64,000 nt of DNA, from assembly GCA_045638145.1 (NCBI GenBank), contig JAZUAU010000024.1, forward strand, positions 62,001-126,000, read 5' to 3'. Positions 33,840 to 43,191 of the stretch are shown here, one piece after another (position 1 is the stretch's first letter; each line of letters starts with the position of its first letter). The notes beneath the pieces are model-generated. The model did no database searches. It saw nothing but the letters and a program-made list of their open reading frames with translations, and was not told the origin of the DNA. The translations under genes and the position numbers were made by a program. This DNA comes from SFWF01 sp045638145. Lineage in GTDB: Bacteria; Bacillota; Clostridia; Oscillospirales; Acutalibacteraceae.

Positions 33840-33867
33840 ATTATATACCAAATTTAGAAAATGTCAA
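33840..33867 (-). promoter_or_regulatory. sigma-A type promoter of the infC operon
   Basis: Minus-strand TTGACA (33862-33867) and TATAAT (33840-33845), 16 bases apart, just after the mreB stop. It is the best candidate driver of the run down to leuS. Confidence 0.85.
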
Positions 33868-33874
33868 GTATTTT

Positions 33875-34897
33875 TTATTCAAGTATTAATTCTTTTAGCG
33901 AACGAAGATGATAATCAATATTTTTAAGAAGCTTGGGACTCTTTCCAACGATAGCCATTCCCTTTGTTACACTGTGTGTTGGGTCGGGTGCCTGCATAAC
34001 GCGTGTACCGATAAACTCTTCCATAAATGCAGCCATCCCATTAATAAGGCTGCCGCCACCCGTAAGGTAGATTCCGTTTTCCATAACGTCGGCAATTATA
34101 TCGGGGTCGGTACGCTCCATAACCTTTCGCACCGAGTTGCAAATTTGTATAGCTGTATCGTAAACGGTATCGTAAATTTCACGCGAGGTTATCTCAAAGG
34201 ATTCGGGTAGTCCCGTTCTTAGATTTCTACCCTTTGCAATAACGGTAATCTCTATGTCGCGTTTTACAACTGAGCCTATCTGTTTTTTGATGCTTTCGGC
34301 GGTGAGCTCGCCTATCTCTATATTATAGGCGCGTCTTATATATTTGGTAATTGCATCATCAAAATCGTAGGAGGCTAGGTTAAATGAACCACACTGTACA
34401 ATTCCGCCGAGAGACAGGGTTGCAACGTCGGTTGTTCCGGCTCCGATATCTACTACCATACTTCCCCGAGGAGAGGAAAAATCAATTCCAAGACCGTACG
34501 CTACAGCCAGCGGGCTTTCTATTACGGTTACGTTGCGGCCGCCGCTGTCAACGATAACATCGGCAAGGGAGTGGTGCTGAAGCTCGGTCAGTCCTGTAGG
34601 AAGACAAGCAATAACGCTCGGTCTTATAACCTTATTACCAAAGGCACGCTTCATATATTCCGAAAGCATTGCAAGGGTGATATCGTAGTCGGCAATAACT
34701 CCGTGCTCAATAGGTTTAATACAGGTTAAGGTCTCAGGTGTTCTGCCAAGAGATGACTTTGCCGTATCTCCATAATATACGGGTTTAAAGCTGTCGGATT
34801 CAATTGTAACTATGCTCGGTTGTTCAAGAACAATTCTGTTCTGCTCTGAAATAACCGTTTTATATGAACCCATATCGATTCCGATTTGCATTGCCAT
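33875..34897 (-). CDS. mreB: rod-shape-determining protein MreB/Mbl family
   Basis: A bacterial actin homologue of about 340 residues. The phosphate loops are GIDMGSYKT at the N terminus and VVDIGAGTTDVATLS in the middle, and the adenosine loop is YLTGGGSLINGM. MreB filaments guide lateral wall synthesis. ATG 34897 was chosen because AGGTG is six bases upstream; a GTG at 34906 is less well placed. It is separate from mreC/mreD, so it may be the second, Mbl-like paralogue. Confidence 0.9.
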   Translation of the reverse strand: MAMQIGIDMGSYKTVISEQNRIVLEQPSIVTIESDSFKPVYYGDTAKSSLGRTPETLTCIKPIEHGVIADYDITLAMLSEYMKRAFGNKVIRPSVIACLPTGLTELQHHSLADVIVDSGGRNVTVIESPLAVAYGLGIDFSSPRGSMVVDIGAGTTDVATLSLGGIVQCGSFNLASYDFDDAITKYIRRAYNIEIGELTAESIKKQIGSVVKRDIEITVIAKGRNLRTGLPESFEITSREIYDTVYDTAIQICNSVRKVMERTDPDIIADVMENGIYLTGGGSLINGMAAFMEEFIGTRVMQAPDPTHSVTKGMAIVGKSPKLLKNIDYHLRSLKELILE

Positions 34898-34945
34898 AGA
34901 TGTCACCTGCCTTCCTTTACATTATACTATATACCTTTTAGAATT

Positions 34946-35638
34946 TCAACGAGAGTTTTTACTGTTTCCCACAAGAACTGAAATGCAATAGACCTTATCT
35001 GCTCCCGCAAATTTAAGTCTTCTTGTGCATTCGTTTAGTGTAGCTCCCGTCGTTTTAATATCATCAAGTATCAAAACAGTTTTGCCCTTACAAGGAAATT
35101 TTACCCTATATGCAAAGTCAACGTTTCTGAATCTGTCCTCTTTATGAAGGCTTCGCTGTATTTCTCTCTTCTTATCGGTTGGTTCAAGAGCTTCAACAAA
35201 CTTTAAGGATAAAGCATCAGCAAGAGAACGACAAAGATATTTCGTATGGTCGAATTTGCCATGCTTGCTTCTCGGCACTCTGGTTACAAAGTCGAACTTA
35301 ATACCCGAGTAATAAGTGTTTACCGATTCGGTCATACGCTCGGCAAAAAATCTTGCATTTTGACGAATCTTTTCGAATTTATAAGAATAATAGGCCTTCT
35401 TAGGATTCCCGCTGTTAAAATAGGGTGAAACTGCGCCGTCAAAAATATATATGTAATCGTTGCATTCACACTCTTTATAGCGTTGGCCGCACATGGTGCA
35501 TCTTTTAGATTCATCATTAGCAAGCTTAGGTGCGCACTCCTTGCAAAGAAAAACGTTAGGCTCAACTATCTCATCACAAAGCAGACAGCGAGGCGGAAAG
35601 ATTGCGTCCAAAAACGCGTCAATTAGTTTAATTATCAT
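34946..35638 (-). CDS. comF: ComF family phosphoribosyltransferase-like protein
   Basis: A 230-residue protein. The N terminus has two zinc-type CxxC pairs (CLLCDE, CKEC, CTMCG, CEC) and the C-terminal half has the phosphoribosyltransferase motif VLILDDIKTTGATLNEC. ComF is needed for DNA uptake in competent bacteria but occurs widely. It overlaps the recD2 stop by eleven bases. Confidence 0.92.
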   Translation of the reverse strand: MIIKLIDAFLDAIFPPRCLLCDEIVEPNVFLCKECAPKLANDESKRCTMCGQRYKECECNDYIYIFDGAVSPYFNSGNPKKAYYSYKFEKIRQNARFFAERMTESVNTYYSGIKFDFVTRVPRSKHGKFDHTKYLCRSLADALSLKFVEALEPTDKKREIQRSLHKEDRFRNVDFAYRVKFPCKGKTVLILDDIKTTGATLNECTRRLKFAGADKVYCISVLVGNSKNSR

Positions 35639-37826
35639 AATTCTTGAGCATAAATCGAAGCCCTGTATAGCGTAGGGTCTTGCGGTCGTTTTCGATCATT
35701 TCAGATAAAATCTGTTCACTACCGACAAAAACTAAAATCTTTTTTGCTCTCGTAATTGCGGTATATAAAAGATTTCTGTAACGAAGCTGCTTTGGGGAAT
35801 CAACAAGCGGAATAATCACACATGGAAATTCGGAACCTTGACTCTTGTGAACTGTGATAGCGTAGCCAAGCTCCAATACCTCAAGCTCTTCGTCAAAATA
35901 GGTTGCCACCTTATCGTCAAAGCGAACAGACAGCATTTTATTCTTTGCATCAACCGAAACTATTGTACCAATATCTCCGTTAAAAACGCCCGTGCCGATT
36001 TCTCCGTTATCTGCAGTCCAGCCAATATCATAATCATTCTTATTCTGCATAACCTTATCGCCTTCTCTGAAGGAAACCCCTTTATAAAAAAGCTGATTTT
36101 TATCCTTTATCAGAGGATTAAGAGCCTCCTGCAGTATCAAATTAAGGTTATATGAGCCGCAGGTCATCTTTTTTGAAGGACAAAGAATCTGTATATCCTC
36201 AAAGGAAGAAAAACCGTAAGCAGATGGTAATCTGTTATTTATAAGGTCTGTGACGATGCCCGCCGCAAGCTCAGGATTATAATTTCTAATAAAAAAGAAA
36301 TCGTTTGACTTTTTAGATAAATCGGGTGTATTTCCTGCAATAACAAGATGCGCATTTTTAATGATATCGCTTGTGTCCGACTGTCTAAAAAACTTGTCAA
36401 GGCGAATGGACGGTACTAATCCGCTTTCAATTATATCTCCAAGTACATTACCTGCACCAACGCTCGGAAGCTGGTCAGAATCACCAATAAGAATTATTCT
36501 TGATGTTGTGCGGGTAGCATCAAGAAGCGCCTTAAATAGAAGCGAATCTACCATAGACATTTCGTCAACTATGATAACATCTTCATCAAGTGGATTAGTT
36601 TTATTTTTAATAAAGGTTTGTTTTCTTTTGTCAGACCAATCAACCTCTAAAAGTCTGTGTAGGGTTTTAGCTTCATAGCCAGTAAGCTCTTCAATTCTTT
36701 TTGCAGCTCTACCCGTAGGTGCTGCAAGTGCGATACTTAGTTTTCTGCCCGAAAGCACCGAAATTAGAGCGTTAAGAGTAGTAGTTTTACCCGTTCCCGG
36801 ACCGCCTGTAATAACGAAAACGTTATTAAACAACGAGCCGTTTACTGCATCCTTTTGCTTGTGATCAAATTCAATTCCGAGTTTTTTCTGAACGAGCTTA
36901 ATCTCTAGCTCACTCATCTCATACATTGGCACGTTGTTATTGATGGATGCTACAAGACGGGAAGCAATATATTCTTCTGCGGCAAAATACTCATAAAGGA
37001 AAACGTAAACCGAACCGCCATATAAACGCATCGCGATTTCCATTCGGTCAGACATTTGTTTAATCGTGTCTTCGATAAGAATTTTATTTACCGAAAGCAG
37101 TTTTTCGGCTACGCTGAGCAGTTTATCGTAAGGAAGACAGGTATGACCGTTTCTAAGATTACTTCTGAGAATATAAAGTATACCTGCGGTCAGTCTTCCG
37201 TCACTATCATCGGGCAAACCGAGTGCATCGGAAATCTCCTCAACCCTTTCAAAAGAAAAGCCAATTTCTGGTATGCATAGACAATAAGGATTCTCGCGAA
37301 TAAGCTCAACACTGTGAACTCCGTATACTTTGAAAATATCAGTAGCCTCAATAGGTGTTATATTAAAGGAAGCAAGGGCAATGAAAACATCTCTCATTCC
37401 GAACTGCTTTTTAAACTCTTCGCTGATGGCCAGTGCCTTATCTCTGTTGATTCCTCTAATGACGACCAGCTCAAGCGGGTAATTCTCAATTATATCAAGT
37501 GTATTTTCCTTGAATTTTTCAACAATCTTAATCGCAGTAGCGGGGCCTATTCCTTTAATTGCGCCACTCGATAAATATTTTAAAACCTGAAGCTGCGTTT
37601 TAGGGGCAGAAATATCAATTGTTTCGACATTAATCTGCTCTCCGTAAACAGAATGATTAGAATAGGTTCCCGTTACGGTAACGGTATCACCCTCATTCAC
37701 AGCAGGAACAGAACCAACGCAAGTGAAGGTTTTTTTACCGTGCTGAATCTTGAAAACAGTATAGCCGTTGTCACGGTTTCGATATGTAATTTTCTCTACT
37801 GTACCATGAAGCTCCGTTTTCTGCAT
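35628..37826 (-). CDS. recD2: ATP-dependent RecD2-type helicase
   Basis: A 5'-3' DNA helicase of about 732 residues with the long RecD2 N-terminal region (OB fold and helix-hairpin-helix KGIGPATAIKIVEKF). The helicase core has Walker A VITGGPGTGKTTTL, DEMSMVD, GDSDQLPSVGAG and the C-terminal VHKSQGSEFP. RecD2 works without RecBC in genome maintenance. The frame opens at a TTG at 37844; ATG 37826 gives MQKTELHG, typical of the family. Its 5' end overlaps the next upstream gene by about 55 bases. Confidence 0.94.
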   Translation of the reverse strand: MQKTELHGTVEKITYRNRDNGYTVFKIQHGKKTFTCVGSVPAVNEGDTVTVTGTYSNHSVYGEQINVETIDISAPKTQLQVLKYLSSGAIKGIGPATAIKIVEKFKENTLDIIENYPLELVVIRGINRDKALAISEEFKKQFGMRDVFIALASFNITPIEATDIFKVYGVHSVELIRENPYCLCIPEIGFSFERVEEISDALGLPDDSDGRLTAGILYILRSNLRNGHTCLPYDKLLSVAEKLLSVNKILIEDTIKQMSDRMEIAMRLYGGSVYVFLYEYFAAEEYIASRLVASINNNVPMYEMSELEIKLVQKKLGIEFDHKQKDAVNGSLFNNVFVITGGPGTGKTTTLNALISVLSGRKLSIALAAPTGRAAKRIEELTGYEAKTLHRLLEVDWSDKRKQTFIKNKTNPLDEDVIIVDEMSMVDSLLFKALLDATRTTSRIILIGDSDQLPSVGAGNVLGDIIESGLVPSIRLDKFFRQSDTSDIIKNAHLVIAGNTPDLSKKSNDFFFIRNYNPELAAGIVTDLINNRLPSAYGFSSFEDIQILCPSKKMTCGSYNLNLILQEALNPLIKDKNQLFYKGVSFREGDKVMQNKNDYDIGWTADNGEIGTGVFNGDIGTIVSVDAKNKMLSVRFDDKVATYFDEELEVLELGYAITVHKSQGSEFPCVIIPLVDSPKQLRYRNLLYTAITRAKKILVFVGSEQILSEMIENDRKTLRYTGLRFMLKNYDN

Positions 37827-38154
37827 AACTCTCACCAATTTCAAAAATTCCTCTGTTTTCTTTATCTTCTTTTAAAAATAAAATCCCTTTTTCTCTATAA
37901 TCAAAAAGAAGCTTGTCATCAATATCTTCACTATGTACGCAGATTACCTTGTCTGCAAAATATTTACCATGCCATCTCATTTTTTCATAAATGCTTGCAA
38001 TACCAATAAGTTCGTTTTCGTCACAAATTTTAACTAATAGAGTCTTTTTTGGCTCTCGCTTTGGTCTGAGAAGTAAAAGGCGTAGATAATGCAAAAAGTC
38101 ACACAAACCAACGAGCAAAAGTGGTAAACAAATGAAAAATATAAATGGAAACAA
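37771..38154 (-). CDS. small membrane-anchored protein of unknown function
   Basis: About 127 residues from a TTG start that is placed six bases after GAGGTG. The frame extends upstream to 38229 but that part lies inside the cdaR terminator and promoter, so it is not likely translated. One N-terminal membrane segment (about residues 1-24, FPFIFFICLPLLLVG) is followed by a basic stretch (RPKREPKK) and a cytoplasmic-looking domain with KYFADKVICVHSEDI. No family was recognised. The 3' end overlaps the recD2 start in another frame, suggesting translational coupling. Its promoter, ribosome site and position make it probably real. Confidence 0.6.
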   Translation of the reverse strand: MFPFIFFICLPLLLVGLCDFLHYLRLLLLRPKREPKKTLLVKICDENELIGIASIYEKMRWHGKYFADKVICVHSEDIDDKLLFDYREKGILFLKEDKENRGIFEIGESYAENGASWYSRENYISKP

Positions 38155-38172
38155 AATTATCACCTCATAAAT

Positions 38173-38201
38173 ATAGTATTCGAAGTGATAATTTTTGTGA
38201 A
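38173..38201 (-). promoter_or_regulatory. probable promoter for the small membrane protein, recD2, comF and mreB
   Basis: Minus-strand TTCACA (38196-38201) and TACTAT (38173-38178) are 17 bases apart, each one or two bases off consensus, directly behind the cdaR terminator and about 20 bases before the TTG start. Confidence 0.55.
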
Positions 38202-38202
38202 A

Positions 38203-38230
38203 ATTGGGGATTTCAAACGAAATCCCCAAT
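38203..38230 (-). terminator. terminator after cdaR
   Basis: An 11-bp perfect stem (38203-38213 with 38220-38230) and TTTT follow the cdaR stop by 20 bases on the minus strand. Confidence 0.8.
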
Positions 38231-38250
38231 AGAATAAATTACCATTTCAA

Positions 38251-39525
38251 TTAGTTAGGTTTTAAATTAACAACCTGCATTTTCTGTTCCCAAGCAGTTC
38301 CTTTGCTGCAGATGAACTCCACTTGAATTGCATGCTCCGGTGTAGCGTTACTAAGATCAACAACAGCCTTGATATTCGAGGATGATATGGTTCTGTAGAA
38401 ACTTTTGTGAACATAGAACGAAATCGAGCCATATTCCGACGGGGAAACAGAATATCCGTCTTTCGGGTTGACTACATGAATCGTGATATTTCTAAGAGTA
38501 ACCAACCTATAATCGGAAAGGTCAAATGTAATGTTCAGATTTAAGTTTGCCGCATCGTGGTCAATAACCTCAACACTATCTGCGGGCAGGAGAAGCTTAA
38601 GGGCGTTGATTTCTTTGCCATCTCTTATATCATAAAAATTGATAGACTCAAGTTGAATCTCTGTCAAAGAATTAATAATATCAACAGGACCTCTTACATC
38701 TACGGTGTTAATTTTTTCACCCGAGTCGAGGGTAATCGTGTAATCCAAATCGGGCGTGTTAACAGGCTTCTTACTAAAAGATGGAACTATGTTAAGTGTT
38801 TTAGTTTTTAATACACGATAGGTGACATTAACCGTCTTTGTAAAGGTAAAAGGCTCGGGGTCGATTTCATTGTTATTTGCATCATAAAGCTTAATTTTGC
38901 CTTCAAAGGTTGCATCTGAACGAAGGCTTGCCTCGGCATCAATAAACGCTTTTGCACTTGCCACCTTTTCGAGCGCGGCTTCGGGTCCTTCTATGTTGAT
39001 ACGCTCTTCAGAAAGAATGGTATCTCCTCGAACAAGGTCGGGGTCAAAGTCAAGATCTAATCTGATATTTGGTGCTTCATCGGTAACCGGAACATACTTT
39101 TCACGAACCTTGTCAACATGAATGATGATGCTGTCAAGGCTTACTGAAACTATTTCAAAATCAGTTTTGTTTCCAACCTTGCGAGCAATTAGGTCGACCT
39201 GATGGGTACCAGCGGAGTTAATCCGAGACAAATCAGCTACAATAGAAATATCGTCTTCAGTTAAAGCGGAAACGACATATCCGGGTCCGTTTACAGAAAC
39301 CTCTACAGAATCTGCATAATCCTTAGACGTTATAGTAAGACCCATTTTTTCAAGACTTGCAGTGTTGAGTGTTATAGGAACATCACTAAAACTTCGAGAC
39401 ATATCGGGATTTTGGTCAAGAACGATTATAAGCCAGAAAACAAAGGCTAAAACGACAGAAAAAGAAACGGCAAACTTCTTATTAGCAAAAAGCTTTCTGA
39501 AAGAAAAATTTTTAAGCCACTCCAT
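38251..39525 (-). CDS. cdaR: CdaA regulatory protein CdaR (YbbR domains)
   Basis: A 424-residue protein with one N-terminal membrane segment (about 19-35, SFSVVLAFVFWLIIV) and an extracellular part made of YbbR repeats; PITLNTASLEKMG and VPVTDEAPNI mark the first two. CdaR binds and modulates the diadenylate cyclase CdaA from outside the membrane. It follows cdaA by eleven bases. The third partner, glmM, is not in the window. Confidence 0.92.
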   Translation of the reverse strand: MEWLKNFSFRKLFANKKFAVSFSVVLAFVFWLIIVLDQNPDMSRSFSDVPITLNTASLEKMGLTITSKDYADSVEVSVNGPGYVVSALTEDDISIVADLSRINSAGTHQVDLIARKVGNKTDFEIVSVSLDSIIIHVDKVREKYVPVTDEAPNIRLDLDFDPDLVRGDTILSEERINIEGPEAALEKVASAKAFIDAEASLRSDATFEGKIKLYDANNNEIDPEPFTFTKTVNVTYRVLKTKTLNIVPSFSKKPVNTPDLDYTITLDSGEKINTVDVRGPVDIINSLTEIQLESINFYDIRDGKEINALKLLLPADSVEVIDHDAANLNLNITFDLSDYRLVTLRNITIHVVNPKDGYSVSPSEYGSISFYVHKSFYRTISSSNIKAVVDLSNATPEHAIQVEFICSKGTAWEQKMQVVNLKPN

Positions 39526-39536
39526 ATTCTATCGCC

Positions 39537-40433
39537 TCATTTCTTTTTTAAAAATTTAATTGACTTATCAATAACGTCGCTAAATACCGATTTGGGTTTA
39601 TTATCGTTTTGTACGATTTCTCGTGTCAAAAGGTCTTTAAGTGTTACAGAATTAAAGTCACGGGTAATTGCGCCGTTCATTGCCACAGATATTGTTCCCG
39701 TTTCTTCTGAAACTACAATTACAACTGCGTCGGAGTTTTCACTCATTCCTATTGCAGCTCTATGTCTTGTGCCAAGCTGCGAGTTAAGGTCATTATTCGC
39801 GGTGAGCGGAAGGATGCACCCAGCCGCAAGAATCTTTCCATTGCGAATAATCATTGCGCCATCGTGAAGCGGAGATTTTGGAAAAAAGATATTCCCGACC
39901 ATTTCGGTCGATACATCGGCATTAACAACGGTTCCTGTGTTTGCGATATCTCCGAGCTTTGTATCTCTTTCAAAAACAATAAGTGCACCGATTCGTTTGT
40001 CTGACATTGTTGTGACAGAGCGGCAAACATTAGCAATGCAGCTTTCAATCTTATCTTCGGTATCTGCAACAAATTGTCCTTTTGCAATAGCTGCAAGATT
40101 GCTTCTGCCAACACGCTCAAGAGCTCGACGAAGTTCAGGCTGGAAAATAACAACTATAGCAATAAGAGCGTAATCGAAAACCTTGGCGAGAAGCCATTTA
40201 AGGCTGACTAAATTAAAGAGATTGGCCAAGGCAGAAACTACAAGAAGAATTACAATTCCCTTTATAAGCTGTACAGCTCGACTTTCACGCAAAAAGTCAA
40301 CAGCCTTGTAAATGATGAAAGCAACAATGAGAATATCGAGAATGTCAAATACGGAAATAGTTGTTATAGCAAACCAAATCTGCGAAAAAAATGCAACAAC
40401 AGATTCAAAAAAAGCGGCAATAGCATCTCCCAT
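39537..40433 (-). CDS. cdaA: diadenylate cyclase CdaA
   Basis: A protein of about 298 residues making cyclic di-AMP from two ATP. Three N-terminal membrane segments (about 10-95) are followed by the DAC domain with the active-site motifs SPLHDGAMII and GTRHRAAIGMSE. The start ATG 40433 has a GAGGAG site; an upstream TTG at 40451 overlaps that site and was rejected. c-di-AMP controls potassium, osmotic balance and cell-wall state. Confidence 0.96.
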   Translation of the reverse strand: MGDAIAAFFESVVAFFSQIWFAITTISVFDILDILIVAFIIYKAVDFLRESRAVQLIKGIVILLVVSALANLFNLVSLKWLLAKVFDYALIAIVVIFQPELRRALERVGRSNLAAIAKGQFVADTEDKIESCIANVCRSVTTMSDKRIGALIVFERDTKLGDIANTGTVVNADVSTEMVGNIFFPKSPLHDGAMIIRNGKILAAGCILPLTANNDLNSQLGTRHRAAIGMSENSDAVVIVVSEETGTISVAMNGAITRDFNSVTLKDLLTREIVQNDNKPKSVFSDVIDKSIKFLKKK

Positions 40434-40462
40434 AATTTCAACTCCTCGCAAATATTTACTAT

Positions 40463-40491
40463 ATCATATCATAAATTATATATATAATCAA
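40463..40491 (-). promoter_or_regulatory. sigma-A type promoter of cdaA-cdaR
   Basis: Minus-strand TTGATT (40486-40491) and TATGAT (40463-40468) are 17 bases apart; the -35 box overlaps the last bases of the cysteine desulfurase gene. Confidence 0.65.
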
Positions 40492-41630
40492 TAGGAATTT
40501 TTAAATTTTTTTGCAAAAAAAACAAGTTTTTCAACATCATCAAAATTATTAAATACTGAAGTTGAAATTCTAACTGTACCCTGCTCTTTTGTGCCTATTG
40601 TTTCGTGCGCAAACGGTGCGCATTGAAGTCCTGCTCTAACGTAAATTTTATTTTTAGACAGAAAATCCGCAACAGCCTCACTCGGTCGGTTATCAACATT
40701 AAATGAAAGTACCGGAACAAATGAATTTTCGTTCTCAAAGCAACCGTAGACCTTAAATCCATGCAGTTTTAATTTGTTTTCGGCATACTTTATAATCTTC
40801 TCTTCCCTTTTGATTTTCTGTTTAATCGATGGTTCTCCTATAAAATCAATACCTGCCGAAATGCCCAAAATCCCCGGAAGATTAACTGTTCCGCTCTCAA
40901 TTCTTTCCGGAAGACTTTCGGGTTGTTCCATACTTAACGAATTAACACCTGTGCCGCCCCTGATTAACACGTTGCCAATCGGTTTGTTTGCAATTAAAAT
41001 GCCAGTTCCCATCGGCGCATAAAGCCCCTTATGAGGTGCCACACACAGATAATCTATATTTGCTTTCTGCATATCAATCTCAACATGACCCGCAGACTGT
41101 GCTGCATCGACAGCAAAAAGAATGTTTTTTGAGACGCATAATTTTCCGATATTCTCAATAGGAAGCACCGTGCCGGTAACATTTGATGCGTGGGTTACAA
41201 ACACAAGCTTGGTATTGCTTTTCATCTTATTCTCTATTTCAGAAGTAATATTTTGCGGATTATTAATATCCGATTTTACGATATCAAACTGTATTCCGCG
41301 CTCGCTTGATAAATAGAATAAGGGTCGCATAACCGCATTGTGCTCAAGAGAGCTTACGATTACATGGTCTCCTTTTTGTAACAGACCGTTTAATACAATA
41401 TTTACTGCAGTTGTACAGTTTTGAGTAAAACAGACGGCGGTTTCATCATTAGCTTTGAATAATCGCGCGGTTTTTACCCGAACATCATATATCTTTGACG
41501 CCGCATTTACAGAGGCTTCATGCCCTCCCCTACCGGGATTTGCAGAATAATTCCTAAGCGCCGAATCAACCGCTTTTATTACCATTTCAGGCTTTTTAAA
41601 AGTAGTAGCAGCATTATCCAAATAAATCAT
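40488..41630 (-). CDS. cysteine desulfurase family protein (class V aminotransferase)
   Basis: A 380-residue PLP enzyme beginning MIYLDNAATTFKKP. It has SSLEHNAVMRPL, the DAAQSAGH segment and the PLP-lysine in APHKGLYAPMGTG, and a C-terminal ...AGLQCAPFAHE loop with the candidate persulfide cysteine. It belongs to the EGC-type subfamily (TIGR01977 from memory), distinct from IscS and SufS. The adjacent gene encodes a DUF3343 protein, a small thiol protein that may accept sulfur or selenium. Neither suf/isc genes nor selenium genes are nearby. Confidence 0.88.
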   Translation of the reverse strand: MIYLDNAATTFKKPEMVIKAVDSALRNYSANPGRGGHEASVNAASKIYDVRVKTARLFKANDETAVCFTQNCTTAVNIVLNGLLQKGDHVIVSSLEHNAVMRPLFYLSSERGIQFDIVKSDINNPQNITSEIENKMKSNTKLVFVTHASNVTGTVLPIENIGKLCVSKNILFAVDAAQSAGHVEIDMQKANIDYLCVAPHKGLYAPMGTGILIANKPIGNVLIRGGTGVNSLSMEQPESLPERIESGTVNLPGILGISAGIDFIGEPSIKQKIKREEKIIKYAENKLKLHGFKVYGCFENENSFVPVLSFNVDNRPSEAVADFLSKNKIYVRAGLQCAPFAHETIGTKEQGTVRISTSVFNNFDDVEKLVFFAKKFKNSY

Positions 41631-41673
41631 TATTACACCTTGAAATAAGCACAGGTATTACCCTGTGCAAAAT

Positions 41674-41895
41674 TTAAAAAATTGGTGCTGTATCAAGCAC
41701 CTTAATACCATTTTCTTTTAAAATACGAACAGCATCATCAATATCTCCGAAGACCGCTATTCCGTAGCCGCAGCCGTATCTGTTGCTACCGTTGAGATTT
41801 CTCTCAACCGAGGCTTTGAAGCCTTTTTTTCGGAGTATATCTCTGCCTCGTAATGCATAGGTTATAGTTCCTGTAACTATCATATAGCCCTTCAA
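41674..41895 (-). CDS. DUF3343 family protein, putative sulfur/selenium carrier
   Basis: A 73-residue protein with the DUF3343 pattern: IVTGTITYALRGRDILRKKG, a basic stretch, and the Gly/Cys loop NRYGCGYGIAV (Cys at about 42). The TTG start follows GGAG and gives a normal N terminus; ATG 41883 is the alternative. Members usually lie next to a class V aminotransferase, as here (43 bases before it), which suggests the enzyme loads the conserved cysteine. This role is inferred from pairing only. Confidence 0.78.
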   Translation of the reverse strand: MKGYMIVTGTITYALRGRDILRKKGFKASVERNLNGSNRYGCGYGIAVFGDIDDAVRILKENGIKVLDTAPIF

Positions 41896-41982
41896 AATAT
41901 CAACTCCGATTCAATGTGCGATACAATATTTCACAATACATTCTATGTCCTAAAGTATCTTATTGACAACAAAAATACAAAA

Positions 41983-42008
41983 ACGGCGGCACGCATAGCG
42001 TCCGCCGT
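41983..42008 (-). terminator. terminator after ytvI
   Basis: A GC-rich stem (41983-41989 with 42002-42008, plus an inner 4-bp ACGC/GCGT stem, one bulged base) is followed on the minus strand by TTTGTATTTTTG. Confidence 0.8.
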
Positions 42009-42023
42009 AAAATACTGAACTAA

Positions 42024-43112
42024 TTAATCTGTATGCTCGCTTTTATCTCCAAAGTTAAGAAAATCCAACTTTCCGCGTTTATAGAGATTAACAATAACTA
42101 TTGCAACAATGGGGAGTACGAACATTCCGAGTACACCCATAAGTCGAAGTCCGATGAAAATTAGGAGCAAGGTGATAAGCGGGTGCATACCCACTCGGTC
42201 TCCTATTATTTTAGGCTCGATAACATTTCGTATTACCAGAATTGCAACATAAAGAATCAAAATGCCTATTCCTAACAGGAAATTGCCTTTAATCAAGCTT
42301 ATTATACCCCAAGGGATAAGAACTGTGCCACAGCCTAAAATAGGCAATACATCAACAATTGCAATCAGAACAGCAATCAATACGGCATTTGGTATGCGTA
42401 GTATGAGAAGACCAATCGTAAGTTCGCAGAATGTTATTAGCATAATGAGTAAATATCCCTTAAGCATTTTAAACACATTATCGTAAATAATGTGTTTAAT
42501 TTCAGACATAAGGTCATAGTGCTCAGCTTTAATAAAGCCTTTAACCGAAGCCTTCAGCTTATCAATATCCTTCGCAATATAGCAGGAAGCAACAACTGTA
42601 ACGATTGAAACTACAATAAATTCCGGAGTATTAAACGCTATCGAGGTTGCAATATCAGAAACAAATTCAGTAACCGTCTTGCCGATTGTTTCAACAAAAG
42701 AATCAACTATTCCACCGAAAGAGCTTTGAACTTCAACGGGCATAGTTGCAACAAAGGAATCGACCGACCTACCAAAATCTCCAACGGTCGAGCCGAGGTC
42801 ACCGAATATAGCGGGAAGATTAGAAACAAATCTCGCTCCGGCATTATAGAGAAAATATACTAGCAATACGAGAAGCGAAATTACTGCAAGGTATGTTAAA
42901 ATAACAAGAACCATAGCGCACACACCTTTATTTATCCTTGTGTGCTTTGAAATGAAATTTGCGGGAATTTGAACAAAAACCGTAATAATAAGACCGATTA
43001 GAAACGGAAATGTATAAACCGCTAAAAATCTGAACGAAACATAAATGAGTGCGGCAACCGTCAAAAAGAACGCAAGGTCAATAAGAAAGTTCTTTTTAGT
43101 CTCCCTTAACAT
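42024..43112 (-). CDS. ytvI: sporulation integral membrane protein YtvI (AI-2E/PerM permease family)
   Basis: A polytopic membrane protein of about 362 residues, with seven to eight hydrophobic segments. The C-terminal region PKIIGDRVGMHPLITLLLIF is typical of the AI-2E transporter/PerM superfamily and the overall length fits the spore-specific YtvI branch. ATG 43112 was chosen because AAGGGGA is six bases upstream; 43166 gives an odd hydrophilic extension. Role in the spore is inferred from the family and is not established. Confidence 0.8.
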   Translation of the reverse strand: MLRETKKNFLIDLAFFLTVAALIYVSFRFLAVYTFPFLIGLIITVFVQIPANFISKHTRINKGVCAMVLVILTYLAVISLLVLLVYFLYNAGARFVSNLPAIFGDLGSTVGDFGRSVDSFVATMPVEVQSSFGGIVDSFVETIGKTVTEFVSDIATSIAFNTPEFIVVSIVTVVASCYIAKDIDKLKASVKGFIKAEHYDLMSEIKHIIYDNVFKMLKGYLLIMLITFCELTIGLLILRIPNAVLIAVLIAIVDVLPILGCGTVLIPWGIISLIKGNFLLGIGILILYVAILVIRNVIEPKIIGDRVGMHPLITLLLIFIGLRLMGVLGMFVLPIVAIVIVNLYKRGKLDFLNFGDKSEHTD

Positions 43113-43191
43113 AAAAATCCCCTTATTTTCTGATGATTTTTTATAAATTATTGTCAAAAATGACAAATATTATTCACATTGAAAAATATGC

